Part shown: positions 1-11,900 of the stretch, piece after piece
Layout: each line of letters opens with the position of its first letter
How positions within the stretch are numbered: the stretch's first letter is position 1
Assembly: GCA_963921935.1 (NCBI GenBank)
Contig: OY998180.1
Coordinates: forward strand, 195,155,044-195,219,043
DNA length: 64,000 nucleotides
Source of the DNA: Galeruca laticollis
Lineage: Eukaryota; Arthropoda; Insecta; Coleoptera; Chrysomelidae
Reading direction: 5' to 3'
Notes under the pieces: model-generated
The model's input: the letters and a program-made list of their open reading frames with translations, nothing else
Told to the model about the DNA's origin: nothing
Databases searched by the model: none
Position numbers and translations under genes: made by a program

Positions 1-659
1 TTGTTAAATATCTCGAAAACTACTGAGTACATGTTTCAAAAAGTTTAATAAGAATTAAGCGTAGAATAGTAAAAATATACCGTATTTAGTTTTAGTTACA
101 CTACTTACTATTTTTTACACTGAAATATTCACCTGACTAACTAACTATCCAGTCAACTAATCTGATTTGCACAACAAACTGGAATGACCCATTTTACAAA
201 ATCTATACATATTTATTGCGATATTCGGAGTTTTTAAGCTAGCCGCTATCGTCAATAGCAAAAGAGTACCGAAAGAGAATCACGCATTAAGCATGAATTG
301 CAGCCGACGTGTGGCATTAGAATGAAGAGGTCGTTAGTCCGGTTTATTTAGCCGAATTGTCGCCCTTGGAGTTTGCCGCCCGTGGCATCTGCCTACAGTC
401 GCCACATAGTTGGCCCGCCCCTGTTCACTGTAAACTGAATGTGTATCGCTCAGCCCCATAGATTACCCTTCCCAGTCTATTTCTATGGTTCCGAGTATTA
501 CGCATATGACATGTGACATAATTATGAGACGTCACAACGTGACATTTGGTGACATTTACTGTACGAGTTTGTACTGATTTTACATTTCATTACATTGAAT
601 TTTAGGGTGGTTTGTATAGAAAAAGTTGTCTAATTTGGCCCCTTGAAACTTTTATCCAG
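1..659 (+). promoter_or_regulatory. Upstream region and probable promoter of Srp72
   Basis: This stretch has no coding region that I can support. It ends at the Srp72 start codon. A cluster of TGACA-type words lies at about 505-560, including the CRE/ATF-like octamer GACGTCAC at 528-535. A pyrimidine-rich stretch ending in TTTTAG just before 605 resembles a splice acceptor, so the 5' UTR may be split. The stretch 360-430 is more GC-rich than its surroundings and could be part of a dispersed repeat. No TATA box or initiator is convincing. The promoter role is inferred from position only. Confidence 0.35.
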
Positions 660-1502
660 ATGACGGAAAAAACAGCAAAAGAGAAAACTTTAATTACCCA
701 ATATGCCGAACTGAATCGATTAGGCCAAAATGGGGAATATGAAAGGGGATTAAAAGCAGCAAATAAAAGTGAGAAACTTTTTAACCTTAGAAGCCCATAT
801 GGATGTAAATACTACTTATGTTTTAGTTATTGGTGTGGCACCACAAGAATTCCTAGCATTTCAGTGCAAAATGGTTTGCCTCATCCAATTGTCCCGCTTT
901 GACGAAGCTATTTCACTTATGAACAAGAATCCTCAGTGGACACAGTAAGTTTTTATCTTTCAGTTTGAGTTTTCGTAATATTAACATTTTTTAAGGGACT
1001 TGATATTTGAAAAAGCGTACTGTTATTATCGTGCTAATAAGCCAGATTTGGCTCTAAAGACCATTGACTCCAGTGAAAAAGAGCTGGACTTTCGTTGTAA
1101 GGAATTGAAAGCTCAAATTTTGTACAGACTAGAACAATATCACGATTCTGCTAATTTTTATCATGATATTATCAAGAATATGCATGATGATGACTATGAA
1201 GATGAACGTTATACAAATTTAAGTGCAGTTATGGTTCATTTGAAGACTGATGATGCAGTATGTATGGAATTAGATTTAAGTATTCACATAATAATTCTCA
1301 TTAATCTTTAGTTGGATACAATTGAGGAATTTAAGGAGACAACTTATGAACAATGTTATAATAAAGCCTGTTTACTAATTGAAAATGAGAACTATGCTGA
1401 AGCTGAAAGGAAACTCAAACAATGTGAGAAGTTATGCAGAGAAATGCTGGAAGAAGATGAAACTAGTGAGGAAGAAATTGATATTGAGCTTGCATTGATT
1501 AG
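660..1502 (+). CDS. Srp72: Srp72 coding exons 1-4, with three tiny introns
   Basis: The exons are 660-768, 827-944, 996-1257 and 1312-1502. The introns are 58, 51 and 54 bp (769-826, 945-995, 1258-1311), close to the minimum insect size. Exon 1 encodes MTEKTAKEK and the first TPR helix (AELNRLGQNGEYERGLKAANK). Exon 2 must start at 827 to keep the conserved FQCKMVCLIQ helix in frame and to match the spacing of other SRP72 proteins; reading straight through intron 1 gives an unrelated peptide. Exon 3 encodes the FEKAYCYYR repeat and exon 4 the CYNKACLLIE repeat. The exon 4 donor is AG|GTAAGA, phase 2. Confidence 0.9.
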
Positions 1503-4500
1503 GTAAGATATATTTACAAAAAAAATAAATACTTTTGCAAGGCCGTAGCCAGAAAACAATTTGGGGGGGGGGGGGGGGGTCAATTTTGAAAACTAGTAGA
1601 AAAACATGAAGTTGTTTTAAACAAACAAATTATCAGAACAACAATTGGGGTTTCAAAAAGGGTTTTCTATCAAGGCACTAGTGCAGTTTATCATTTCACA
1701 TTAGAAAAAGATTTGTGATAAAGGAGAAAAGATTGTGGCAGTTTTCACTGATCTCAAATGTGCTTTTGAAACTGTTGATAGATGCATTTTAATAAAAAAA
1801 ATTATAGTTATATTAACAAAAATTTAATACTATTGTTGTGATTCTACAGTTATTATATAAAATGGTGTTACGCTCCTAGAAATTGAAGCACCACACAGTA
1901 ATTTCAAAAACTCTCATTGGGTTTGCTTATAACTACTATAAATAGATTAAATATCACTCGTATAGTAATTCCAGAAGACCTGATGAAACCCTAAGTTCAT
2001 TATTATTATTTTTGAAAATAAATAGGCGAAATTATAATTGTGCAGGTTCTAGTCCAACTGAATTTAAATTTGGAGACAACAAAGCCAGTTCTCGGGGCTT
2101 TGTTATCTGATGGAAGTTAAATAAAGAAATATATTCATAGGAGAAATTAGAAAAGAATCAAATTTAAAAATCCACTAACTTGTAACTGATGTTATCTGCA
2201 TATGAACAAAATGCTATGGTACGCTGATGTCAAGGTATTTTTTTGTATCTGTGTGTTAAATAAAACTTTCAGGATAAAAACTATAAATATTTAATGATAC
2301 ACAATATAATGAATTTGAGATAAAGGGGTTAGTAATAAAAAAATCACAAAATTATATTAGTAGGTGAAGCCTGTCAATTTAACAATTTACTTTAGGCACT
2401 TTTACATCATTTATTCACAATTGTTGGACTGACTTCAGTCTCTGTTGCACCGACATGTTGGAGTCACCAATGGCACAAAAAAAACACAGTTGTTCCTTAC
2501 ATCATTACATCTGACAACTGACAATAAATTTCAAAATTGATTGTTGTCATTAGCAAAAATTGAAGAAATGGATCAAAATACTTTGAAAAGTGTAGTCGCA
2601 TCCAAATCTCGGAGTAGTAGTTCATCTGATAGTTACGAGGATGAAATGTTTATTTCGGGGAATAAACGAGATATGTTAAAAATTCTGAACTATGTACATA
2701 ACATTGCATTGAATTATGATGATGTAGATTTCAAATCCCATTTCAGATTGAATAGGAATAGCTGAATTTTGAGCAAAGAATCACCCTCCCTGGAAGGCCA
2801 CCAATAAGACCACTGGATTCTGTATTGGTAACATTATGGGTACTGGCCAACCAAGAGTCATTTTGTGGCATATTAGATCATTTTGGATTTTTTTTTTTTA
2901 GTAACGGGGGGTTAGGGTTCAAGTGCCCTAATTGTTGCCGCTCAGCCATTGATTGGCTTATTGTGCACCCCCACTCACAGGTATTAAGCAGAGTCCCATC
3001 CTAAATTCTTAGCGAACATTGAGATACGTCGGACTATGTTTTCCTGCATTACCTCCTGATTTGTGCCTGGAGAAATATCTAGACAGGAGGCTCGCCTTCT
3101 GCACAGGGCAGGGCAGTCGAAGACCACGTGCTTTGCGGTTTCCTCTGCTTCTCCACACATCCTACAATGGGGATTTGTTATTTCAATCCCCATTTTCTGT
3201 AGGTGTGCGTTGAATATCCAGTGGCCAGTTATGAATCCTACCACTTTTCACAGTTCTTTCCTACCCATTCTAAAAGCATTTGCTGCGTAGGAACTCCATG
3301 GTCCTTTTAGCATTATTTTGGATTGAGCATGCCCCGTGATTCTGTTCCAGCGCTTTTGGTGTTCAAGCGACACCCAGCTGGAAACGGTTTTTCGTACGGC
3401 GCTGTATGATACGCCATATGCTGGATCTGGTCCCATGAGGGTGAGATGAGCTCCTTTTAAATTTAATTGATAGTGAATTTTTACTAAATAGTACCGATGT
3501 TAATGATATTTATAATAATATTAAAGATGTTTTTGGCTCAGTTGTTAATGAAATTGCACCAAAAAAAACTATATCATATTACGAAAATGAGTTGCCTTGG
3601 TATGACGATGATATAAAAAAGTTGAGTAGAGATAGAGATAATGCATATAAAATATTTAAAAGTATTCCGAATAATATTAACTGGGAAAGTTATAAACACA
3701 AACGTAATGCAGTGGTTAACTTAATGAAAGAAAAAAAAAATATTTATTACTATAATGAAATTGACAAAAATGTAAAAAATCCAAAGTTGATGTGGAAAAC
3801 ATTAAAAAAATTAATTAACCCTAAACAATACAATAGTAATTTTTCCAATGGTGTTTATTTTGAAAACAATGGTCAGAGTACTCTTATAAGAAATAATCGT
3901 GAGCTTTCTGAACATTTTAATGAATTTTTTGTTAATAGTATTAGTGAAATGGTGTCTAGTATTGAGGATATTAAGTTTATTTGTAATATCCAAGAGTGTG
4001 AGAATCATTTTAGTAATTTTAAAACAATTTCTTTGAGAGAGTTGGGATTAATTATAAAAAATTTGGAAAATAAAGGATCTACAATTTACGAACTTAATAG
4101 TCAAATAGTAAAAAACAGTTTTGATGTTATTGGGCATGTGTGGTGTCATTTTGTTAATACATCACTGGAAACTGGCGTATTCCCAGAGGAACTGAAAACT
4201 AGTATCGTTACACCTGTTGAGAAGATTACTAATACTAATAAAAGTAGTGAGTTCAGACCGATTAATTCTTTACCTTTTGTGGAAAAATTATTGGAATCAG
4301 TGGTTTGTCAGCAATTATTGGAACATATCGAGTCAAATAACTTGTTGTTTATTAATCAGTCTGGTTTTAGATCCAAACATTCATGTGAATCAGCTATCCA
4401 GCTGACTGTCACTAAGTGGAAGAATAATATGAGCAAAAATTTATATACTATAGCAGTATCATTGGATCTAAGAAGAGCTTTTGAGACCGTAAATAGAAAA

Positions 4501-7500
4501 ATATTACTTAAAAAACTAAAGCGGTATGGTATAGGGGGTAAGGTATTAAATTGGATAAAAGGATACTTAACTAATAGAAAACAAGTTACTAAAATTGGCG
4601 ATACAATATCACCTCCTATTGAGGTAAAGCATGGAGTTCCTCAGGGAAGTATTCTAGGCCCTATCTTGTTCTTGATTTACATAAATGATATAGATAAATT
4701 TGTTGATTGTGACTACATTCATATCTTTGCAGATGATACATTAATATCTGTAAGTGATGAGAATTTAGATAGAGTATTGTTTAAAATAAATAGTGTGTTA
4801 AGAAGTTTGAATAAATATTTAAAAATGAATAAACTAAAGCTAAATGTAAATAAAAGCAAGGCTATGATAATTACAACACCTCATAAATACAATCAAATAA
4901 GCAATGATCAAATAAGTATAGAAATAAATAATGAACAAGTTGAAATTGTCAAAGAAATCAAATATTTAGGATTCATGTTGGATAATCATTTATTATTTAG
5001 TGGCCATTTTGAGTACATAAAAAAGAAAATTTTGAAAAAACTTTATTTTTTCTCCAGAGTGTCTCAACACTTAAGTCTAAATTCCAGAATAACCGTTTAT
5101 AAGACCATTATTCAGCCCCATTTTGAGTATTGCCCGACACTACTATACTTCTTTGATTTAAATAAGATGTCTCAATTACAAAAACTGCAAAATCGTGCAA
5201 TGAGAATTATACTACGATGCAACAGAATGACTCCTATCTCTATGATGCTTCAAACTTTGGAATTACTCAAGGTAGAGAGGCGATTATATTATTTAGTTAT
5301 GACTTATATTTATAAAATGATAAATAATCTTTTGCCAACGTATTTTTGTAAGTATATTACATTTACCAATGAAATTCATACCTACAATACGAGGAGCCAG
5401 AACAGCTTATATGTATCGAGGCAAAATCATTCCTATAATGTAAAGAGTTTGTTTTTTAAAGGATTCATCCATTACAATGGCCTACCAGAAAATATAAAAA
5501 AATCAAAAAGTCTGTCTGAATTTAAGCGTGCCTTGACATTATATTGTAAATAGAGAATATATAGTTTTATTATATTGGATTTGATTATATTCTATTGTGA
5601 TGAAAATTGAAATTATTGTAAAAAGAAAAAAACTGATGTGTAATTGTAAACTGATGTATATATTATGTATTATAAATTAGGATTCCTATTTAAATAAATA
5701 CTACTACTACTACTTTCTTGGCACACTCATCAGCTCCCTCATTTCCAGCTACCCCTATGTGACTTGGCACCCAAGTGAGAATTACTCTGTTGTCTTTTGC
5801 CAAGGTTTTCAAGGTATTGTGACAGTCCCACACTATCTTCGATGTATAGCTGTGGCTTGCTAAGGCCAAAAGGGCCGATCGACTGTCCGTGTTCACATAG
5901 ATGGTCTTTTTGTTGTAATTCCTGTCTATGCATGTTCTGCCGCATTCGATTAATGCAGCTATTTCTGCCTGAAATACGGTCGTCGTTTTGCCAAGGCAAA
6001 CACTTATGCTTTGCTTGGGTCTGACGCCGTAAACGCCTGCTCCTGTACCCGTTAGAGTCTTTGACCCGTCGGTGTACCAGGTGATACTGTTCAACATGCG
6101 TTGAGGTTCTCCCTGGGCCCATTCGGATCTGCCACTCAAGTTGACACGATATGGTATCTCAGTTTCCACGACCTTGGACATTCTGTCAGGTGGCATTTCG
6201 ATGATGTCGCACCTCATGTTGTCGTGTATTGATCATTTTGGATTGAGCAAGGGACATTGTCACCAAGTTTTTATCCAAACTTGCATTATATTGTTTAGCC
6301 AAACACAAGAGAAGACATGGACAAATTTGTACAAGATTTCAATAATTTAAGGCGAAATGCATTTCCCAATGTAATTGGGTGCATTGATGGTACCCACATT
6401 TCTATAAAAGGAAATAGGAACTGACAACTCATTTTATAATAGAAAAGGTTATGCCTCAATGATCATCCGAGGCATGTAAAAGCAGATTGGAATTCATATA
6501 TGTTTATTGTAGATGGCCAGGCTCGGTACATGATGCCAGAGTTTTTTCAAATTCCCCAATATTTTAAAAATTATCTACAGAAGATATTCTTCCCAAAGAA
6601 TATAATTTATTGGGTGATTTAGCCTATCCATTAAATACATTCTTGATGGTGCCCTTCAAGGATAAAGGACATTTGACAAGGCGCCACAAACATTTTAATA
6701 AAAATCTTAGCAGCTCCAGAGTTGTTATTGAAAATGCCTTTGGTAGACTCATAGGAGTTTTTAGACGCCTGAAATATTTAGATTTGGGCAATTACCAAAA
6801 CTTTAAATTCATTATTGTTGCAGCTTGTGTTGTACATAATCTGATGTTACGAAGTAATATACCTATGGAACTTGAGTTAGAGGAAATTGAAAATGTTAAT
6901 GATCTCAATGTGGCACATGCTCTTCCTACAGTAGTAGCAAAATAGAAGAGAACTGGAATTATGAATGCTCTGACGTAGCATATTAAAATTGTGTTGATTA
7001 TTATCACATTACTTATCATTAAATTTAAAATAAAATTTCGTTTTTATGTTGAACACCCTCAAATTCTGTTACCCACAAGTTATATTTGTTAGATACTTAT
7101 CCAAATGAACGGTTCCTTATAACAAATGAATTCATTAGGGGATGAAATATAAAAAAATCTAGCAGAATTAAAAGCGTGTCAAGAAATCACAAACATTTTT
7201 TTTTGGTTTCATGGCGTTTGGAGGTATCCATACAGCCAAATACTTTGTGTTAGGTTATATATACAGTATATATAGTGTTTGAAGTTTATATTTGAATCCA
7301 ATTTCAATTAAGTGCCAATCAGAATCGATACCGAATTTGTTATTGATTTTCGTGTTGTGGATATGTATCTTATTACTTAAGCGAGCCCTAATTCAACATA
7401 TCAAACTATCGTCGTCTGCGATTCAAGTTAATACCGCTTTTCGATCAAAGGATTGGCACAGGGTTACAAGTTTTCTCGCGCAGGGGTCGTTCAGGGCTTT

Positions 7501-8907
7501 ATTTGAACACATACAAAGGTAGACCACGGATGGAAGGTATAAACATTTGGGAAAGGGTAACAAAGGTCACAAGCTCTATATAACTTAACTATATCGATAT
7601 GTTAGTCATCCTTAGAAATTTTATTAGACAGTCTAATATTTTGATGTTATTCAGCGCCAGTAAGTGTAACATGTTGATGGGAGGGAATATTTTTTCATGT
7701 ATTATGTTATTCTAAAGTTCTTTCGTGGCATTACAATATTCCGAGCATTCAAAAAATATATGATCCAGGTCTCCTATGACATTGCAGGCTGTGCATAAGT
7801 TTGATTCGATTACGCCTATTTTGCTCAAGTGCTCTGGGTAAGACGCGTGTCCAAATTTCATTTGAATTATACTGCTAATTTCCCTACGTGAATAATTGAT
7901 TCCTTTATACCACTGTTGTTTTGGTATTTTCCTATGCAGTAGTGTGTATCTAGTAGGCTTTGTTTTTACATAGTGGTCCCATTTCTCTTTCCATGCTGCT
8001 TGAAATTTTCTTTTGTATTTATTTAAGCAATCTTGTAGTGCCACTTCGTTCGGTTGACATTCATCTTTTTCAGCACTTGTTTTGGCTAACTGATCAGCTT
8101 TTTCGTTGCCGTAAATTCCATAATGTGCTTTTACCCATATTATTTGAACGTCACTCTCTTTAGTAAGTTGGTGTAGTAGGGATTGAATTTTCTTAATGTG
8201 CGGGTGAGTGATGGTATCTACTGCATTATTGTTCAAACATTGGATAACAGACAGCGAATCTGTTAGGATAGATACATTTTTCTTTTTTTGGTGGATTGTG
8301 TGTTCTAGCGCCTTCATTATGCCTGCAGCTTCTGCTGAAAATATAGAATAATCGTTGCTTAGCTTAAAGGTTTTTCCTTCTTTCGTTTCTTGCACATAGA
8401 ACGCTGTGCCTGTACCTTTTGTTGTCTTTGATGCATCTGTATATATTGTTATTGTACTGTTGATGTCTTTTTTTGTAAGTCTGATAATTTTTTCTTTGTT
8501 TAATTCTGGTATTTCTGAGTACGCAGGAATTATTATTTTTGCAGAGTGTTCTATGTTGCAACTTTCATATGTTAAAATTTCTTCTTTATTGGTGTTACGA
8601 AATGCGGTGCATATCGGTGGCGAGTTCTTTTTTTCCCAATATTTATTCGTCAGGTCCAATGTATTTAACTCACATATTTTGGCCATCAGTGTAGAATTGT
8701 TTGCTTTATTCTTAAGTACCATTTTTTCAGTGAGAAATGTTCTCAATTCCAATAGTGGTTCGAGTGCTTCCACCCTTAGTGGTTCCACAGGTGTTGTTGA
8801 CATCGCTCCTAAGCATAGTCTTAACGCCTTATTCTGTATTACTTCTAGCTGTTTCAGTGATTGTTTTGATGCAGATCTGTATAGGACGGAACCATAGTCT
8901 AAAATGG

Positions 8908-8947
<40 letters not shown>

Positions 8948-11900
8948 TATATTTTTTTTTTATTATATCACTTTTCTTAGCAATCAAGACAAACAGTTCC
9001 ATAGGCTAATTTGTTGGCTCGGGAACAGTGTGTTCCTATTGGCGTGGTGAGGTCTTCTCCAGTGAGGCTACCCCTTTAATCATTTTTCAGATCGGCTGGC
9101 CAGTTTCTTTTGAGTCTTCTGTCAATTTTCGGTTCTATTAGGGGATGGAGTAGAGGGTTGCTGTGCGACTCTAGTCTTTTGTGGTGCTTATTACTTTGTT
9201 CTGTAATTACATCCTGTATAAATGGTATTCTTAGGTCTTCGTGGAGTGTTAGATTTGACACGTACCAGGGTGCGTCAGTTATCATACGTAATATTTTAGA
9301 CTGGCTTCTTTGGATTATGGTTATGTTCGACTTGCTCGAACATCCCCAGAGTTGTATACCGTACGTCCAGATTGGTTTGATGACAGCTTTGTACACGAGG
9401 ATTTTGTTCTCTAGGCTCAATTTCGATTTTCTGCCTATTAGCCAGTGTAGGTCTTTTATTCTTAGGTCAATTTGTTTCCGCTTCTTGAGTATGTGTTCTT
9501 TCCAGTTGAGTTTTGAGTCGAGGTGCACTCCTAGATATTTGGTGCTAGGGGATTGTGTAAGTTGGATGTTATTAAGTGTCACTGGAGGGCACTGTTCTTT
9601 TCTCAACGTGAAGGTCACTTGGACTGACTTTGTTTCATTCGTTTTGATCCGCCACTTATGTAACCAAGTTTGAATGTTATTTAGTTGTGCCTGAAGAATC
9701 GAAGACGCTATAGCTGGGTTTTCGTGGGCTGCAAGGACGGCGGTATCGTCGGCAAAAGTTCCAGTGAATGTTTCATTGTTGGTTGGTAGATCTGCTGTAT
9801 GTAGTACATACAACAGCGGTCCAAGAACACTGCCCTGCGGTACCCCGGATTTAATTGGAAAATTATTGGAAAGACTTTCATTCATTCTCGTTCGAAATTC
9901 TCTGTCGCTTAGGTAGGATCTCAATAATTTCAGGTAGGTGATGGGAAGATATTTCTTTATTTTGAATACCAGACCTGTGTGCCAAACCTTGTCAAAGGCT
10001 TGACTAATATCCAAGAAGGCAGCTGTACAATACTGCTTGTTTTCCATTGCTGTATTTATGTTATGAACTATTCTATGAACCTGCTGGACCGTGGAGTGCT
10101 CTTTCCGAAAACCAAATTGGTGGTGAGGAATCCATTCTTCTGTTTCCGGATCTGAATTGATTCTTTGTAGCAGCAGTCTTTCAAGTATTTTTGATACCAT
10201 TGGTAGCAAGCTTATTGGCCTGTATGAGGTTACTTCGTTTGGATTTTTGCCCTCTTTTGGGATTAATATTATTTCAGCTGTTTTAAATAGCTTGGGCCAG
10301 TAGTTTAAGCGTAAGATGGCATTGAAGATAAGAGTAACGAGTATGATTCCTTTCTCTGGTAGTTCCTTTATCATCCTAGGAGTTATTTTGTCGAGTCCAG
10401 AGGCTTTTCGATTGTTTAAGTATTGGATTTCTTTTTGGACTTCATCTTTGGTTAGTGGTTTAATGGTGGGATGTTTTCTGGAATGTTGATTAGGTTGCTT
10501 TCAATTTCAATATCTGGTGCGTCACTGTAGGATGTAAATACTTGAGCTAGATGCTCATCAAATAGCGCCGTTTTTTCATCGTCATTTCTGGCCCACTGTA
10601 GATTAGTTCCCTGCTCGTTTCTAATTGAGGGTACCTGGGTTTTAGGTTTTTTGGAATTTTTTATTGGTTTCCATATTGAGTTGTCTTGCCGATTTAGATT
10701 CGTTATATAATATGTAAATGATCTTTCTTGTTCCTCTTTGAGTTTAGATTTTAATTGGTTACTTAGTCTATTCAGTGTGGTCTTGTCCGATGGGGCATGG
10801 CTACGATGCCATTTTGCTTTTGCCTTCCTTTTTTGGGCTACTAGCTTTTTAATTTCCGCTGGGATGTAGTGAACTTTATTACCTGTATTAGTTGCAGGGG
10901 TGGCATTTTGTGCGGCCTCTTTGAGCATATAGTTTAAAGATGTTAGTGTTCCATCTATTTCGTCTGATGTTTTGAGACTTACTTGGAGGCTGATATCCTC
11001 TTCTAGTTTGGCTCGGTATTTTTTCCCAGCTAGTTCTACTGTTATGTAACCTTGGTGTTATCGTTTTGTAAACTATGAAACTACTGATTGTTGCTATAAT
11101 CGGAGAGTGGTCTGATGAGAGGTCATAGTTTGGCATGACGTCAATGTAAGCAGGGGAAATACCATTGGTAATAAATAGGTCCAGCAGGTCAGGTGTCTTA
11201 TTTGGATCTGTTGGCCAATAAGTAGGGGTGACAGTTGCCAGGGGGTGGTAGTTGTTTTCATGTATTAAGTTTACTAATTCTCTGCCTTTAGTAGTTGTGA
11301 TACGAGATCCAAATAAGATATGTTTGCTGTTGAAGTCTCCCCCCGCAACGAATTTGTGGCCTAGAGTATCAAAGAAATTCCTGTAGTCTTCCTTCTTCAA
11401 GTTGTAACGAGGAGGACAGTAGACTGCTGCAACTATTAGCTCATATGACCTCATACTAACTTTTATAACTGTGGCTTGTAAACTATTTTGGGCGTATTTT
11501 GGTAGTTCAACATGTTTTATGGTGTTTTTTATCAAGATGGCCGATCCAGCATGGGCTGTATTGTCTGGGTGGTTAGATGAATAAGTTGTGTATTGAGGTA
11601 TCCTGAAGTGAGTTCGACTTGTGAAGTGGCTTTCACTTATTAATAGAATGTCTATTTCATTGTGATGAAGAAATAACTCTACCTCGTTTTTATGTTGTGG
11701 AAGCCCATTGGCATTCCACTCTGCGATTTTAATGAAACTATTGAATTTTGGATACAAGCGTTGATAGCATGTTTAGAACCATGCTGTTTTGTTGTAGTAG
11801 TTGTTGAAACATGTTATTAAATTCCTCAAAAAATTTGTTCATTATATCATTAATATTAAAATTTGTCTGTTGTTCACTATCATTTCTTACTACGTTGGCA

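Larger units (their letters stand above)
2890..6230 (-). mobile_element. 5'-truncated I/R1-like LINE with RNase H, inserted in the Harbinger element
   Basis: Read on the minus strand, it starts at 6230 and ends in a poly(A) tail (T-run at about 2888-2900). It keeps only the 3' end of ORF2: RNase H (WYTDGSKTLTGTGAGVYG, FQAEIAALIECGR, NTDSRSA, VPSHIGVAGNEGADE) and a C-terminal zinc-knuckle-like region (CRMCGEAEETAKHVVFDC). It is related to LINE G at 50.6-53.9 kb, which has the same domain order and GSGAGVYG-type RNase H. A second LINE (3458-5712) splits it between ADECAKK and GAHLTLMGPDPAYG. Confidence 0.8.
2400..7000 (+). mobile_element. PIF/Harbinger transposon relic, split by a LINE
   Basis: A HARBI1-like transposase lies in two halves, 2541-2889 and 6231-6945. 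They rejoin exactly if the LINE at 2890-6230 and one copy of its 14-bp target duplication are removed. Visible family motifs are DVDFKSHFRLNRNS (N-terminal helical region), IGCIDGTHISIKGNRN (first catalytic Asp), GDLAYPL (second Asp) and RVVIENAFGRLIGVFRRL (catalytic Glu region). Several stops and frameshifts make it inactive. I could not fix the terminal inverted repeats or the 3-bp TWA duplication, so the outer limits are approximate. A Myb/SANT-like fragment at 21321-21536 could be the partner protein of this type of element. Confidence 0.75.

Noticed and set aside
612..659. Upstream extension of the Srp72 first frame
   Set aside because: The open frame extends to 612, but the codon there is TTG, and the first ATG is at 660, where similarity to other SRP72 proteins begins.
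769..902. Continuous 96-residue reading of Srp72 exon 1
   Set aside because: Past 768 the reading loses all SRP72 similarity. Splicing 769-826 restores the conserved IIGVAPQEFLAFQCK segment at the right spacing.
660..1502. Srp72 as a processed retrocopy or duplicate fragment
   Set aside because: Tiny GT-AG introns are retained and all later exons follow in order and phase on the same strand.
8406..8897. Plus-strand 163-residue open frame
   Set aside because: It is the antisense shadow of the LINE B RNase H coding region, with no family match.
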